A stretch of 64,000 nucleotides of DNA from Bdellovibrio bacteriovorus (lineage in GTDB: Bacteria; Bdellovibrionota; Bdellovibrionia; Bdellovibrionales; Bdellovibrionaceae). This document shows, piece by piece, positions 17,588 through 26,241 of the stretch. The notes below the pieces were generated by a model, which was given only the letters and a program-made list of their open reading frames with translations, was not told the origin of the DNA and did not search any database. The stretch lies in contig NZ_LUKF01000018.1 of assembly GCF_001592755.1 (NCBI RefSeq), forward strand, positions 52,072-116,071, written 5' to 3'. The position numbers and the translations under genes were made by a program. The stretch's first letter is position 1. Each line of letters begins with the position of its first letter.

Positions 17588-18631
17588 ATGTTAATACGGG
17601 ATCCTAAAAGTGCTAAATTTTTAATCATTCGCTTTTCAAGCTTTGGCGACGTCGTCCAAACTTTGAGCGTTCCCGCGGCCATTAAAAAGACCTATCCCGA
17701 AGCACAGGTTCACTGGGTCACTCGCAAGGACATGGCTTCTTTGCTACTCAACCACCCTGCGATCGACCGTATTTGGGAGTTTGACCGTAAAGCGGGCTTT
17801 AAAGGACTGCTTCGTCTTTGCCTGCAAATGCGCCAAGAAGGTTTCACGCATATTTATGATGCCCACAATAACACGCGTTCGCGCGTGATTAGTTTTCTGC
17901 TGCGCCCGTTAGGATTTATGGGATTGGGACCGGCTTTTATTCGTCGTTCGATTCGTCGCTGGAAGCGTTTCTTATTATTCCGTCTTCGTATCAATACATT
18001 TGAAATGCCTTTTTCGGGTCAAAGAGATTTATTAGAACCTCTTTTGCCTTGGGGCGTTTCCAAATATGCTCCCCCTGCTCCGCAGATTTTCCCAAGTGAG
18101 GAAAGTCATCGCAAGGCTCATGAAGTGTTGGGTGATTACGCTGGCTCTGTGGCGTTGGCACCTTCGTCCGCGCACTTTTTAAAGCGTTGGCCTAAGGAAT
18201 ACTGGAAAGAACTGATTCTGCTTTGTCCGGGACAGAAATTTGTTTTGCTGGGCGGTCCAGAAGATTCTTTTATTGAAGATATTCACGATGTCGCTCCTGA
18301 TAGAACTTTGAATCTGGCCGGAAAATGTTCTTTGCAAGTGAGTTCAGCTGTTGTGGCTCAGTCATCTGCTTTGGTGAGCGCCGACACGGGTTTACTGCAC
18401 GTCGCTGAACAGCTAGGAAAGAAAGCCATTGCCATGATGGGGCCTGCGCCCTTTGGCTTTCCGTCTCGTCCTTCAACGCGTATTATGGAAATCGAACTTC
18501 CCTGCCGTCCTTGTAGCAAACATGGTCAAGGTCCGTGCGTGAATAAAGAAAAATTCCATCAGTGTATGGTCGATATCACTCCTCAGCAAATTGCTGCTGA
18601 ACTCAAAATTCTATTGGGTCGTTCTGTATGA
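17588..18631 (+). CDS. glycosyltransferase family 9 (heptosyltransferase-like)
   Basis: A 347-aa GT9 protein, the family that adds heptoses to the LPS inner core. Marks are FLIIRFSSFGDVVQTLSVPA at the N-terminus, VALAPSSAHFLKRWP, FVLLGGPED, NLAGKCSL and the sugar-nucleotide site SADTGLLHVAEQLGK. I chose ATG at 17588 (AGGA about 8 nt upstream) over a GTG 12 codons earlier that has no clear site. A C-terminal cysteine cluster (LPCRPCSKHG, FHQCM) is typical of some GT9 enzymes. It overlaps the Kdo transferase gene by 4 nt. Confidence 0.85.
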   Translation: MLIRDPKSAKFLIIRFSSFGDVVQTLSVPAAIKKTYPEAQVHWVTRKDMASLLLNHPAIDRIWEFDRKAGFKGLLRLCLQMRQEGFTHIYDAHNNTRSRVISFLLRPLGFMGLGPAFIRRSIRRWKRFLLFRLRINTFEMPFSGQRDLLEPLLPWGVSKYAPPAPQIFPSEESHRKAHEVLGDYAGSVALAPSSAHFLKRWPKEYWKELILLCPGQKFVLLGGPEDSFIEDIHDVAPDRTLNLAGKCSLQVSSAVVAQSSALVSADTGLLHVAEQLGKKAIAMMGPAPFGFPSRPSTRIMEIELPCRPCSKHGQGPCVNKEKFHQCMVDITPQQIAAELKILLGRSV

Positions 18632-19917
18632 GTTCTTTGATATTTTATTTTTATAAGTTTGTTCTGGTTCCTTTGGCTTACTTGCTTTTGCAGCTTTTCC
18701 GTCCTTTCTTACAAGGCAAGTTGCGTGAAATGATTGAGGATAAAAATCACGGCTTTTATAAAATTAAAAAACCAGGTGCGGAACAAGAAATCGCCGAAGC
18801 TCGCCCATTTTGGATTCACGCCGCAAGCGGAGAGATTGAATACGCTCGCCCTGTGATTCGCGAGCTGAAAAAACAACATCCCAATACTCCGATTCTTGTC
18901 ACCTACTCGTCCCCGTCCGCAAAAAAAATTCTTGAGAGTCTTCATGACGTCGATGTCTGGGCGGCATTGCCTTGGGATTTAGACTTTGTTCTGACCGATT
19001 TCGTTGAAAAATGGAATCCGCGTGTCTTGCTCTTTTCCCGCACGGATGTGTGGCCGGTTTTAGTTTCCGTGGCGAAAAAGAAAAACATCCCGGCGGCGCT
19101 TTTTTCAGCGACCTTTGCCGACAATTCTTCCCGCCTTAAAGGTGTGACTCGTTATCTGACTCGCTATTCTTTAAATCACCTTGCGGAGATTCACTGTGTC
19201 TCTGCTGAAGATATTCAGAACCTCGATGATCTAGGAATTGATGTGCCCGTGGTGGCCAGTGGCGACACTCGTTTTGATCAAGTCTTTCACCGTTTAGAAA
19301 ATCCCAAAGTTCTGAAAAGTGAACTGATCCCCAGCCCTGAGGATTTTATTTTTATCGCCGGTTCCACATGGCCTGAAGATGAAGCCATTCTGCTTCCGGC
19401 TTTAGAGAAGCTTAAAAATGTGCACATCCGCGTGATCATTGCGCCTCATGAAACAACCTCGGCTCATTTGGAAGCTTTAGAAAAACAAATGAACGAACTA
19501 GGACTTCGCTCAGTTCGTTATTCACAAGCCGATGTGTGGCCCGCAGGTTCGATTTTGATTATCGATCAAGTGGGAATTCTGGCAGAGCTTTACACTTGGG
19601 GTGATATCGCCTTCATCGGCGGTTCTTTTAAAAAACAAGTCCACAGCGTGATGGAAGCCTTGGCCGCCGGTCTGCCGGTGATGGTCGGCCCTCACCACCG
19701 CAACAATCGCGAAGCTCTTTTTTATCAAAAGAAGAATTATTCATCAGGAATGATCGTGCAAGTGGTTCACTCTGCCGAAGACGTTGTCGTTCTTCTTCAA
19801 CGCATGAAGAAACAGCAATCGCAGATCCCCCACATCAAAGAAGAAATTCGCAACGAGATCGGCAAAAACCGCAATTCCACTCTGCGAGTCCTTTCCGCCA
19901 TCGAAAAATTCGAATAG
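18628..19917 (+). CDS. waaA: 3-deoxy-D-manno-octulosonic acid (Kdo) transferase
   Basis: A 429-aa GT30 enzyme that attaches Kdo to lipid A precursor at the inner membrane. An N-terminal membrane anchor (about residues 4-25) precedes the Rossmann-like donor and acceptor domains. FWIHAASGEIEYARPVI aligns with the family segment holding the catalytic Glu; the usual SVGE reads SGE here. ILVTYSSPSAKK, LFSRTDVWPVL, IAGSTWPEDE and IGGSFKKQVHSVMEALAAG are GT30 signatures. ATGA overlap with the GT9 gene indicates translational coupling in an LPS-core operon. Confidence 0.86.
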   Translation: MSSLIFYFYKFVLVPLAYLLLQLFRPFLQGKLREMIEDKNHGFYKIKKPGAEQEIAEARPFWIHAASGEIEYARPVIRELKKQHPNTPILVTYSSPSAKKILESLHDVDVWAALPWDLDFVLTDFVEKWNPRVLLFSRTDVWPVLVSVAKKKNIPAALFSATFADNSSRLKGVTRYLTRYSLNHLAEIHCVSAEDIQNLDDLGIDVPVVASGDTRFDQVFHRLENPKVLKSELIPSPEDFIFIAGSTWPEDEAILLPALEKLKNVHIRVIIAPHETTSAHLEALEKQMNELGLRSVRYSQADVWPAGSILIIDQVGILAELYTWGDIAFIGGSFKKQVHSVMEALAAGLPVMVGPHHRNNREALFYQKKNYSSGMIVQVVHSAEDVVVLLQRMKKQQSQIPHIKEEIRNEIGKNRNSTLRVLSAIEKFE

Positions 19918-19940
19918 TGCCTATTGATGCACTGTAGACC

Positions 19941-20630
19941 CTAAAAAGAAGCAGGAACCTTGAGGGTGATTCCGTCGAGCTTTTGTTTTTTGGCTTTGTG
20001 ATATTGGTTGAAGGCCATGTGCAAGCTTTTGTTTTCGACGACCTTTGGATTGATGGCGATTTTGTCGGCGTATTTGGCGAAATCGTTTTTTAGATAATAT
20101 TCCGCCACTCTGAGATCCATAAGAACTCCGTCCACGCTGCCTTGAACCAGTCTTCTTAAGGTAGAGTCTTCACTGAGCACGGTGATGGTTTTAAGATCGC
20201 CATTTTTTATGAGAGCATTGAACTCGGCTGTGTTTCCATAGCCCCTTGTGACCGCGAAAGTTTTCCCTTTTAAGTCTTTAAGATCTTTCCACACTAGAGG
20301 CTTGTCTTTTCGCTCCACAAAAATCACGGGTGAAGAGAATAAACTTTTTGAAGCTGTAAATCCCGGTAGTACTTCGTCTTCCCATGAAGGGAAATAACCA
20401 ACGAAGTTCTTTTTGCCGCCGTTTTTTTGAGCCTGCACCCAAGGGTAGAAGACAAATTCGATGATGATCCCCTGGGCCGCCAATGCCTTTCTTAAAGCAT
20501 CCGCCGCTGTGCCATTGCGATGACACTTTGAACACGTATAAGGGGGCCAATCTAGGGTCGCCACGAGCCAGGTTTCTTGCGCCCACGCGGACGTACAGAC
20601 AAGCAGAGAAAAGAGGAACATTTTCAACAT
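19941..20630 (-). CDS. periplasmic substrate-binding protein (SBP family 3-like)
   Basis: A 229-aa protein with a signal peptide (MLKMFLFSLLVCTSAWA). The mature part resembles type 3 extracellular solute-binding proteins: WPPYTCSKCHRNG near the N-terminus, LKGKTFAVTRGYGN, ITVLSEDSTLRRLVQGSVDGVLMD. Two cysteines in a CxxC (CSKC) are unusual for this family. No permease or ATPase gene is adjacent, so it may be a stand-alone sensor or orphan binding protein. The open frame extends 39 codons further, but the signal peptide sets the start at 20630; no strong ribosome site is seen. Confidence 0.72.
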   Translation of the reverse strand: MLKMFLFSLLVCTSAWAQETWLVATLDWPPYTCSKCHRNGTAADALRKALAAQGIIIEFVFYPWVQAQKNGGKKNFVGYFPSWEDEVLPGFTASKSLFSSPVIFVERKDKPLVWKDLKDLKGKTFAVTRGYGNTAEFNALIKNGDLKTITVLSEDSTLRRLVQGSVDGVLMDLRVAEYYLKNDFAKYADKIAINPKVVENKSLHMAFNQYHKAKKQKLDGITLKVPASF

Positions 20631-20759
20631 AGAAACAACATACCCGCGAGGGCTCCTTAGAACAACAAAGCTCTCTATCTCAGGACGAGAAATCACTGAC
20701 ACCTTAGTCACCGACGATGACCGCATAGAAAGGCTAGACCTTCTCATATGGCAAAAAGG

Positions 20760-20880
20760 GGCCCTGACAATTCACGGCAGCTGTACAAGCCTTGTCTGCC
20801 AAGTCTTGTAATTTTGAAATAAAAGGGCCAACCCCGAGCACGGAACTTGAAATACATCCTTGCAGTTACTAGGGGTTGGC
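20760..20880 (+). promoter_or_regulatory. leader with Shine-Dalgarno-masking helix
   Basis: GCCAACCCC (20827-20835) is perfectly complementary to GGGGTTGGC (20872-20880), which contains the ribosome site of the barrel gene and touches its ATG at 20881. AGGGCC (20824-20829) can instead pair with GGCCCT (20760-20765), which would break the masking helix because they share GCC 20827-20829. Upstream, ACAA (20785-20788) can pair with TTGT (20792-20795), while the overlapping TACAAG (20784-20789) can pair with CTTGTA (20805-20810). This looks like a switchable leader. A weak promoter (TTGTCT 20792 / TGAAAT 20815) would start RNA near 20827 and leave only the masking helix. Confidence 0.5.
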
Positions 20881-22014
20881 ATGAATAAGTTTGTAACTTC
20901 AACAGTTTGTCTCATTTTGATACTGAGCTCACAGGTGTTTGCTCAGGGTCAAAACGTTTTGACTTTACCAGAGGCAAAACAAGATAAGAAGTTTTCAGCG
21001 GACTGGCGCATTCGCCTTTCCGGCTCTGACGTGCGCGACGACCAAAGCCAATCCAAAGTCGTTGATATCCGCACGGAAATCAAAGCGAAATACAACCTAA
21101 GCTCATCCCTTCTTTTAGATGTTCAACCTGTCTTGCGCTTGCAGTCAGGTCAAACACAAAGCGTGAATGGCGCTGATCAACCAGAGAACAGAATCACATT
21201 AAAACAAGCAGCAGCTCAGTACACGCCGTTTTCATTCTTCCGCCTGACAGCTGGGGCTTTAGATCAAGACTATATGCACACCGCGATTCTTTTAGATTCT
21301 ATTGCCTTCCCCGCGGCGCGTGCCGAAGGTGTTCTTAAAACTGGAAACTTCAAAACATTGTTGGCCGTAGAAACAGCTATTCCTACGTCCACTTCATTCA
21401 GCACAAATACGAAAGAATTAGAGCCGACACCGTCCTTAAATACAGCGGCTTTGCAGCTGAACTGGCAAGCGGCTAGAAACCTTTACTGGAAAAACTCGGT
21501 AGGTTATTTCATCTATAACAACCTTCCTTCCGCTGTGGCGGAAAAGTCCCGTCTGCTTGGAAACGAAGTCAATAAGATCTCGGACGCTCAATACGCATTC
21601 ATGCACAAATATGAAGGCATCGAGGCTTCTACAGCCATTGAGTTTCCCGTATTCAGTCTTTTGGATCTTTCTTTGGGTGGCCAATATGTCTTGAATCAAA
21701 AAGCACCTTCGGATCAAAACATGGGTTACCGTTATTACGTAGGTTCTGAATTCCACTTTTCTAAAGGTTTGGATCTTGTTGTTGAGGGAAGCTACTTCTC
21801 TATCGCACCAGAGGCCGCAGTTTCTTACTTCAACGCTTCCGGTTTTGAAACAAACCGCATCGGTTACGCTGCGGAGACTTACTTATCATTTAAAAAAGAA
21901 GGCTTTAACTTAGGCATTAAATATATAGATGCCGAAGTGATGTTTTCAAATGCCATCCAATCTCGCGAAAAGACCTTGTTGATTAAGCTGGAGACTTTCT
22001 ATGCAAACATCTAA
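20881..22014 (+). CDS. outer-membrane beta-barrel protein
   Basis: A 377-aa protein starting at the ATG after AGGGG. Signal peptide MNKFVTSTVCLILILSSQVFA, then a barrel: repeated strands such as WRIRLSGSDV, SLLLDVQPVLRL, FFRLTAGALDQDYMH, LDLSLGGQYVL, GLDLVVEGSYFS. The ending LIKLETFYANI lacks a terminal Phe. Several features (paired strands with tight turns, LDQDYMHTAILLD) resemble porin-like proteins. Its last 14 nt overlap the start of the 1132-aa lipoprotein gene, so the two are translated together and probably act together. Expression may be controlled by the masking helix upstream. Confidence 0.72.
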   Translation: MNKFVTSTVCLILILSSQVFAQGQNVLTLPEAKQDKKFSADWRIRLSGSDVRDDQSQSKVVDIRTEIKAKYNLSSSLLLDVQPVLRLQSGQTQSVNGADQPENRITLKQAAAQYTPFSFFRLTAGALDQDYMHTAILLDSIAFPAARAEGVLKTGNFKTLLAVETAIPTSTSFSTNTKELEPTPSLNTAALQLNWQAARNLYWKNSVGYFIYNNLPSAVAEKSRLLGNEVNKISDAQYAFMHKYEGIEASTAIEFPVFSLLDLSLGGQYVLNQKAPSDQNMGYRYYVGSEFHFSKGLDLVVEGSYFSIAPEAAVSYFNASGFETNRIGYAAETYLSFKKEGFNLGIKYIDAEVMFSNAIQSREKTLLIKLETFYANI

Positions 22015-25000
22015 GATGACACTTGTAAAAGCCCTTTTAGGACTTTCGCTATCAACAGTCTTAGCTGCGTGTAACCTACCAGCGCCTAAAGACAAAGAGA
22101 CAGACAACGCGACGGCGGCGACGTTCACGGCGCAGGCTATGGCGGATAAATCCAAAGCGTTGGAAGTGCGTGTTTCTGGCGACTTCGCTTTACCTTCCTC
22201 AAAAGTATTCAATCTTCAAGCTTGTGTGAAAGATGTTGCTTACGACAAAGCGATTGCAGGTCATGATTTTATTATTGAAGAAAACAACACCAAAGTAACT
22301 TCTGATAAAGCGGGTTGCTTGACGTGGGCTGAAAAAATCAACTTCAACTTCTTAGGCGAGTCTCAATACATTCGCATTGAAAGAAGAATTAAAGGTTTGG
22401 GTCTTCACAAAGGTGTGCAGAAGGTCGCTTTCGCTATCAATCCTTGGTCTCATGGAGAAAATTTAGCTCCAGTTCTGAACCCTGACGATGGCGCGAACAT
22501 CCCCGCTCTGGTTAATGGCGCGGAAGAATCTAAACAAGCTTTGAAAGGCTTTTCTGCTGACAATAAAATGACGTCACGCCCATTGTGGGTGGAAGACGGT
22601 CGTTTGTTTGTAACTGAACAAAAGTTAACAACGGCGGGTGTAGAGCTTTTAGTAGAAATGCGTCCGACGCCTTCCCTTCAATTGACAAAAATGAATGGCG
22701 AGATGGTTCTTTACCCATTGAAGGCCGGTTCATTTAAAGCTCGTCTTAAAATCATCCACATCTATCAACAAGGTGGAAAAGAAGTTCGCCGCCTTTTGAG
22801 CGAATCACCGATGATGGATGTGAAGATGGAAAACGCAAGCTTGGGTGTTAAGTCTGTTATGTCTTTGCCAGCGATTCCTACGCGTGGACAATTGATGTTG
22901 GGTCTTGAACTTGAGCCGGTGCAAGCTCCACAAGGTTTAACTAGCTTTGATGGCATCTATCTTTTGGGTGAATATGATCAGATTAAAGGAGCCTCGTTCC
23001 TTCGTTTAAATACCGTGGTTGCTCAGACTAAAGATTTCAAAATTGCGAACTACATCAATGCAACGATTGCTGAAGTGGCAAGAAAGTCACCAGGGACTTC
23101 TTCAACTGCGGGTGATTCTAAAGCTTCTGATTCTCAAGGTACGACAACGCCTTCTTCTTCTGATGAAGACGGCGCTTCGTCTTCTGAGATCGTCTTTGAT
23201 TCTGATGCTTACCAAAAACCAAAAATCGAAGTGTCTCAACTTGAGTTCCGCTTCGTTCGCGTAGGTCAGGAAAAAACTTCGACTCGCGAAGTGTTCTATA
23301 CAGTGAAAGCTTGTGTGCGCAATGGTTTGGATCAAAAGAATGCCCGCGCTCACTCTTTCAAAGTGACGAAGTATCGCCAATCTGAGTCTGAACCTGCAAC
23401 GACCGTGACTGTGAAAACAGACAACAACTCGTGCATCAACTGGGATGAAAGCATCACATTTAAATATTTCGACTGCCAACGTTACCTTAAAGGTTTCGTG
23501 CAAATCGAAAATGCCGACCTGGGAATGAAAGAAAAACTTGAAATCATCGTGAACCCTTGGGAATCGATGGGAGTTTTAGCTCGCGATATGCGCTACGTAG
23601 ATCGCAGTGAAAAACTGGTTCTAAGCTGTACTCAAGAAAGCCGTCCGCGCACGCAAGTATTGGTGGAAGGTTTTAGCTACAACACTCTTTCCTATAACTA
23701 CGGCATTGATTCTTTGTTGAACTTAACTGTGACCAAGAAAATCCAAGTTAAGATGGAACCACGTCTTTTGGTTTACTCAAGCCTTGCCAATGGCCGTGGT
23801 GAATCCGAGCGTCTTCGTGACGGTATCTATCTTTTAAAGATGGCTGTTGTTCAAAACCGCGATTACGACTCTAACAACACTTATGTTACAGCTACTCAAA
23901 AGTTAGTGACAGCAATGAGTGGTCAAATCAACACGGAGATGACTTTCCAAACTCAAGACTTAAAAGCTCTTGGAAACCGCAACAATATGCTAGTGGAAAT
24001 TTATCCCGTCGATGAACAAAAAGTAGTTCTTGAAGGCAGCACATTGCGCTTGAAAGACGATAAAGCGACTTTGGATTCAGCGATCGATACAACAACAGGT
24101 CTTGAGACACCGACTTTTATTGGTCCGGTGACTTTGAATATCGATGAAGCGTCTCGTCCCTTGCGCGTGATGGAGCCTTCTTCGGTCAATGCCTTTCTTC
24201 TTGCGGGTCAAGGTGACAACGCCGGCAATGGGAAATTCATCATCAATAAAATCGTAGCTGAAGGGCAAAAGGTTGCCGCTGAAAAGCGCCAAAGAATTCA
24301 GGCGCGCGCTGACAAAACTCAGTTCGCTAAAGAAAACAATCTTGAAATCATCAATGTGAAAACGGCAGATGAAAAAGCTCCGCTGGTGAAAGCTCTTGTG
24401 GGCTCAACAAAACTCGTAGAGAGATTGATTGTTACGAAAGCCGATTTAAAAGAGATTATTGAAAAAGGCGAGATCTCTCCAGCGACGGCGCAAAAACTTT
24501 GTGCCTTCTGGTCAAGCGACTATTTCAGAACTATGCAAGCTGATAAAGGCGGCGTGATCTATGAAAACTCACGCATGGCTTTCGGTATGGATTGTTACAA
24601 TGCGGTTCGCAAAGATCCAAAACGCTTCTTCCAGACTGAAAAACACATCTTGGTGAAAGAAGTGGGTGGCTCGCAATTTCAAAAAGGGTTCAATCAAGGT
24701 TTGACGGTAGGTACGAGCTTTGCGCTTTCAACTTCTCACCAAACTTCGAAAAGCCGTTCGACAAGCATTTCAACAAAACTAGGACTTTCTAAAAAGTTCT
24801 TGGATCTTCTGTCTGTCGGCGTGGATTTAAGCTACACACTTTCTTGGAGTGTGTCGGATTCGAATAACACGAACAACTCCATCAGCGTGAACACATCGAC
24901 TTCGATGACGGTTCAACACAATGTTTTCAAGGTTCGCGTAAATAAACATGAACAGTGCGCGATTGTACGCCTGAACCCGACGCTATTTATGAAAGACCCG

Positions 25001-25399
25001 AATGCGGGTTGGTTCACAGGTCGTCGCGACTATCTTTCATTCTTAAACGCGCGTATGTCTGAAGAGGATATGGCGACTGCCGCGACTCGTGGTTTGATGA
25101 TTTGTGACGGTGAAATTCGCCAGAATGCGATCGATATTACCGAGAACTACTACTTGATTGCGCAAGAGTCGAACAGCTCACAGATGCAAGACAATGGTGA
25201 TGCTCGTAACAGAAACTTCTTCATCGCTTTACGCTCGAAGAACGATTACAACCGCTTCGTTCTGGCGATGAAAGGTGAAGCTAAAATGCCAACAACTGCG
25301 ACAAAAGAAGAAGATCCTGCAGTGCAAGCGGCGCGCAGCATGGAGCAATTGTTCCAAATGTCGGGCCCTGCTTACCCAGGAACTTTCTTGGCAAACTAA
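22001..25399 (+). CDS. large lipoprotein with duplicated domains (1132 aa)
   Basis: A lipoprotein (STVLAAC, lipid Cys24) starting at ATG 22001 with GGAG upstream, inside the barrel gene's tail. Two homologous regions are visible: a Cys-paired domain (QACVKD...GCLTW, Cys75/Cys106; KACVRN...SCINW, Cys438/Cys478), each ending in NPW, followed by a second beta-rich region with similar strands. A Ser-rich linker lies near 355-400. Residues about 903-980 alternate Ser/Thr with hydrophobic residues (FALSTSHQTSKSRSTSISTK, VGVDLSYTLSWSVS), like amphipathic beta-hairpins. No family is recognised. I infer a surface or outer-membrane complex with the barrel. Confidence 0.75.
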   Translation: MQTSKMTLVKALLGLSLSTVLAACNLPAPKDKETDNATAATFTAQAMADKSKALEVRVSGDFALPSSKVFNLQACVKDVAYDKAIAGHDFIIEENNTKVTSDKAGCLTWAEKINFNFLGESQYIRIERRIKGLGLHKGVQKVAFAINPWSHGENLAPVLNPDDGANIPALVNGAEESKQALKGFSADNKMTSRPLWVEDGRLFVTEQKLTTAGVELLVEMRPTPSLQLTKMNGEMVLYPLKAGSFKARLKIIHIYQQGGKEVRRLLSESPMMDVKMENASLGVKSVMSLPAIPTRGQLMLGLELEPVQAPQGLTSFDGIYLLGEYDQIKGASFLRLNTVVAQTKDFKIANYINATIAEVARKSPGTSSTAGDSKASDSQGTTTPSSSDEDGASSSEIVFDSDAYQKPKIEVSQLEFRFVRVGQEKTSTREVFYTVKACVRNGLDQKNARAHSFKVTKYRQSESEPATTVTVKTDNNSCINWDESITFKYFDCQRYLKGFVQIENADLGMKEKLEIIVNPWESMGVLARDMRYVDRSEKLVLSCTQESRPRTQVLVEGFSYNTLSYNYGIDSLLNLTVTKKIQVKMEPRLLVYSSLANGRGESERLRDGIYLLKMAVVQNRDYDSNNTYVTATQKLVTAMSGQINTEMTFQTQDLKALGNRNNMLVEIYPVDEQKVVLEGSTLRLKDDKATLDSAIDTTTGLETPTFIGPVTLNIDEASRPLRVMEPSSVNAFLLAGQGDNAGNGKFIINKIVAEGQKVAAEKRQRIQARADKTQFAKENNLEIINVKTADEKAPLVKALVGSTKLVERLIVTKADLKEIIEKGEISPATAQKLCAFWSSDYFRTMQADKGGVIYENSRMAFGMDCYNAVRKDPKRFFQTEKHILVKEVGGSQFQKGFNQGLTVGTSFALSTSHQTSKSRSTSISTKLGLSKKFLDLLSVGVDLSYTLSWSVSDSNNTNNSISVNTSTSMTVQHNVFKVRVNKHEQCAIVRLNPTLFMKDPNAGWFTGRRDYLSFLNARMSEEDMATAATRGLMICDGEIRQNAIDITENYYLIAQESNSSQMQDNGDARNRNFFIALRSKNDYNRFVLAMKGEAKMPTTATKEEDPAVQAARSMEQLFQMSGPAYPGTFLAN

Positions 25400-26136
25400 A
25401 GTGTTGTGAAGTGCTTTTCTAAAAACTCAAGGCTGCGGATGCCAAACCAAGAGTAGGACTCTCCGTTCACCACAGCCCCTTCGATGCCGAGCTCTTTGAG
25501 TTCGGCTATTTTTTTGTGAAACGGAAAAGGCTCTGACGAAAACAAGAAGAACGCGTCTTTCATTTCTTCTTCGTCGATGACAGGGTACTTCTCCCCTTCC
25601 GGAAACTCCACGAGTGTGGCCCCTAGTTTTTCTAAGACCGAGCCGATGTAAGTTTCGCGCGTGACACCCATCCAGGGTTTTTTCCAGATCATGTACATGA
25701 CCCTGTCATAAGAGCGCGACGGCGGTTTCACCCACTCCATAAAATCAGGAATCTTTTGAAAATCCCACTGACGTGCTGGAGCTTCGACAATGTCCAAACA
25801 CTTTACCGACCACTCCATCAGGGAGGCATTTTCAAAATGCTCCCCAAGCCGCGAAAGCTCGCTTTGCAAATTGGAGAGAGAAGAGACATGGGTCGCTAGA
25901 TAAGGCACCGGGCATTCTTCCGCCATTTCTAACGGATTTTCTTCCTGGTCTAAAAGAACGAGATCGGGTTTTAAATCCATCACCAAATCCCAAGAGACTT
26001 CTTTGGTGCCACCGACAATGGGAATATTTGTGATCATCTTAGGAGGATGAATACAAAAACGTGTGCGTCCAACGACGTTGACACCTGCTCTTAATAAAGT
26101 TTCCGTCCAGGACGGAACCATACTCACCACTCGCAT
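25396..26136 (-). CDS. BtuF-like helical backbone metal receptor protein, no signal peptide
   Basis: A 246-aa protein of the substrate-binding superfamily that includes BtuF and ferric-siderophore binding proteins: RVVSMVPSWTETLLRAGV, VVGRTRFCIHPP, IVGGTKEVSWDLVMDLKPDL and a C-terminal VNGESYSWFGIRS. It begins directly with the fold, so unlike BtuF it has no signal peptide and should be cytoplasmic. No transporter genes flank it. A role in cytosolic handling of a corrinoid or metal chelate is possible but unproven. Its stop codon shares CTAA with the convergent lipoprotein gene. Confidence 0.72.
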   Translation of the reverse strand: MRVVSMVPSWTETLLRAGVNVVGRTRFCIHPPKMITNIPIVGGTKEVSWDLVMDLKPDLVLLDQEENPLEMAEECPVPYLATHVSSLSNLQSELSRLGEHFENASLMEWSVKCLDIVEAPARQWDFQKIPDFMEWVKPPSRSYDRVMYMIWKKPWMGVTRETYIGSVLEKLGATLVEFPEGEKYPVIDEEEMKDAFFLFSSEPFPFHKKIAELKELGIEGAVVNGESYSWFGIRSLEFLEKHFTTL

Positions 26137-26241
26137 TAAAACCTCTCTAGATAGATTACCCGCCGAGCCAAATTGAAGTCAAACTTGACCGTCCCATCGG
26201 CTCAGCAGACTATAGGCCCTTAACTTTGTGAGGTGTATTTT

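Noticed and set aside
19916..19937. AGTGC...GCACT hairpin between the Kdo transferase and binding-protein genes
   Set aside because: A 5-bp stem without a T tract is too weak to call a terminator.
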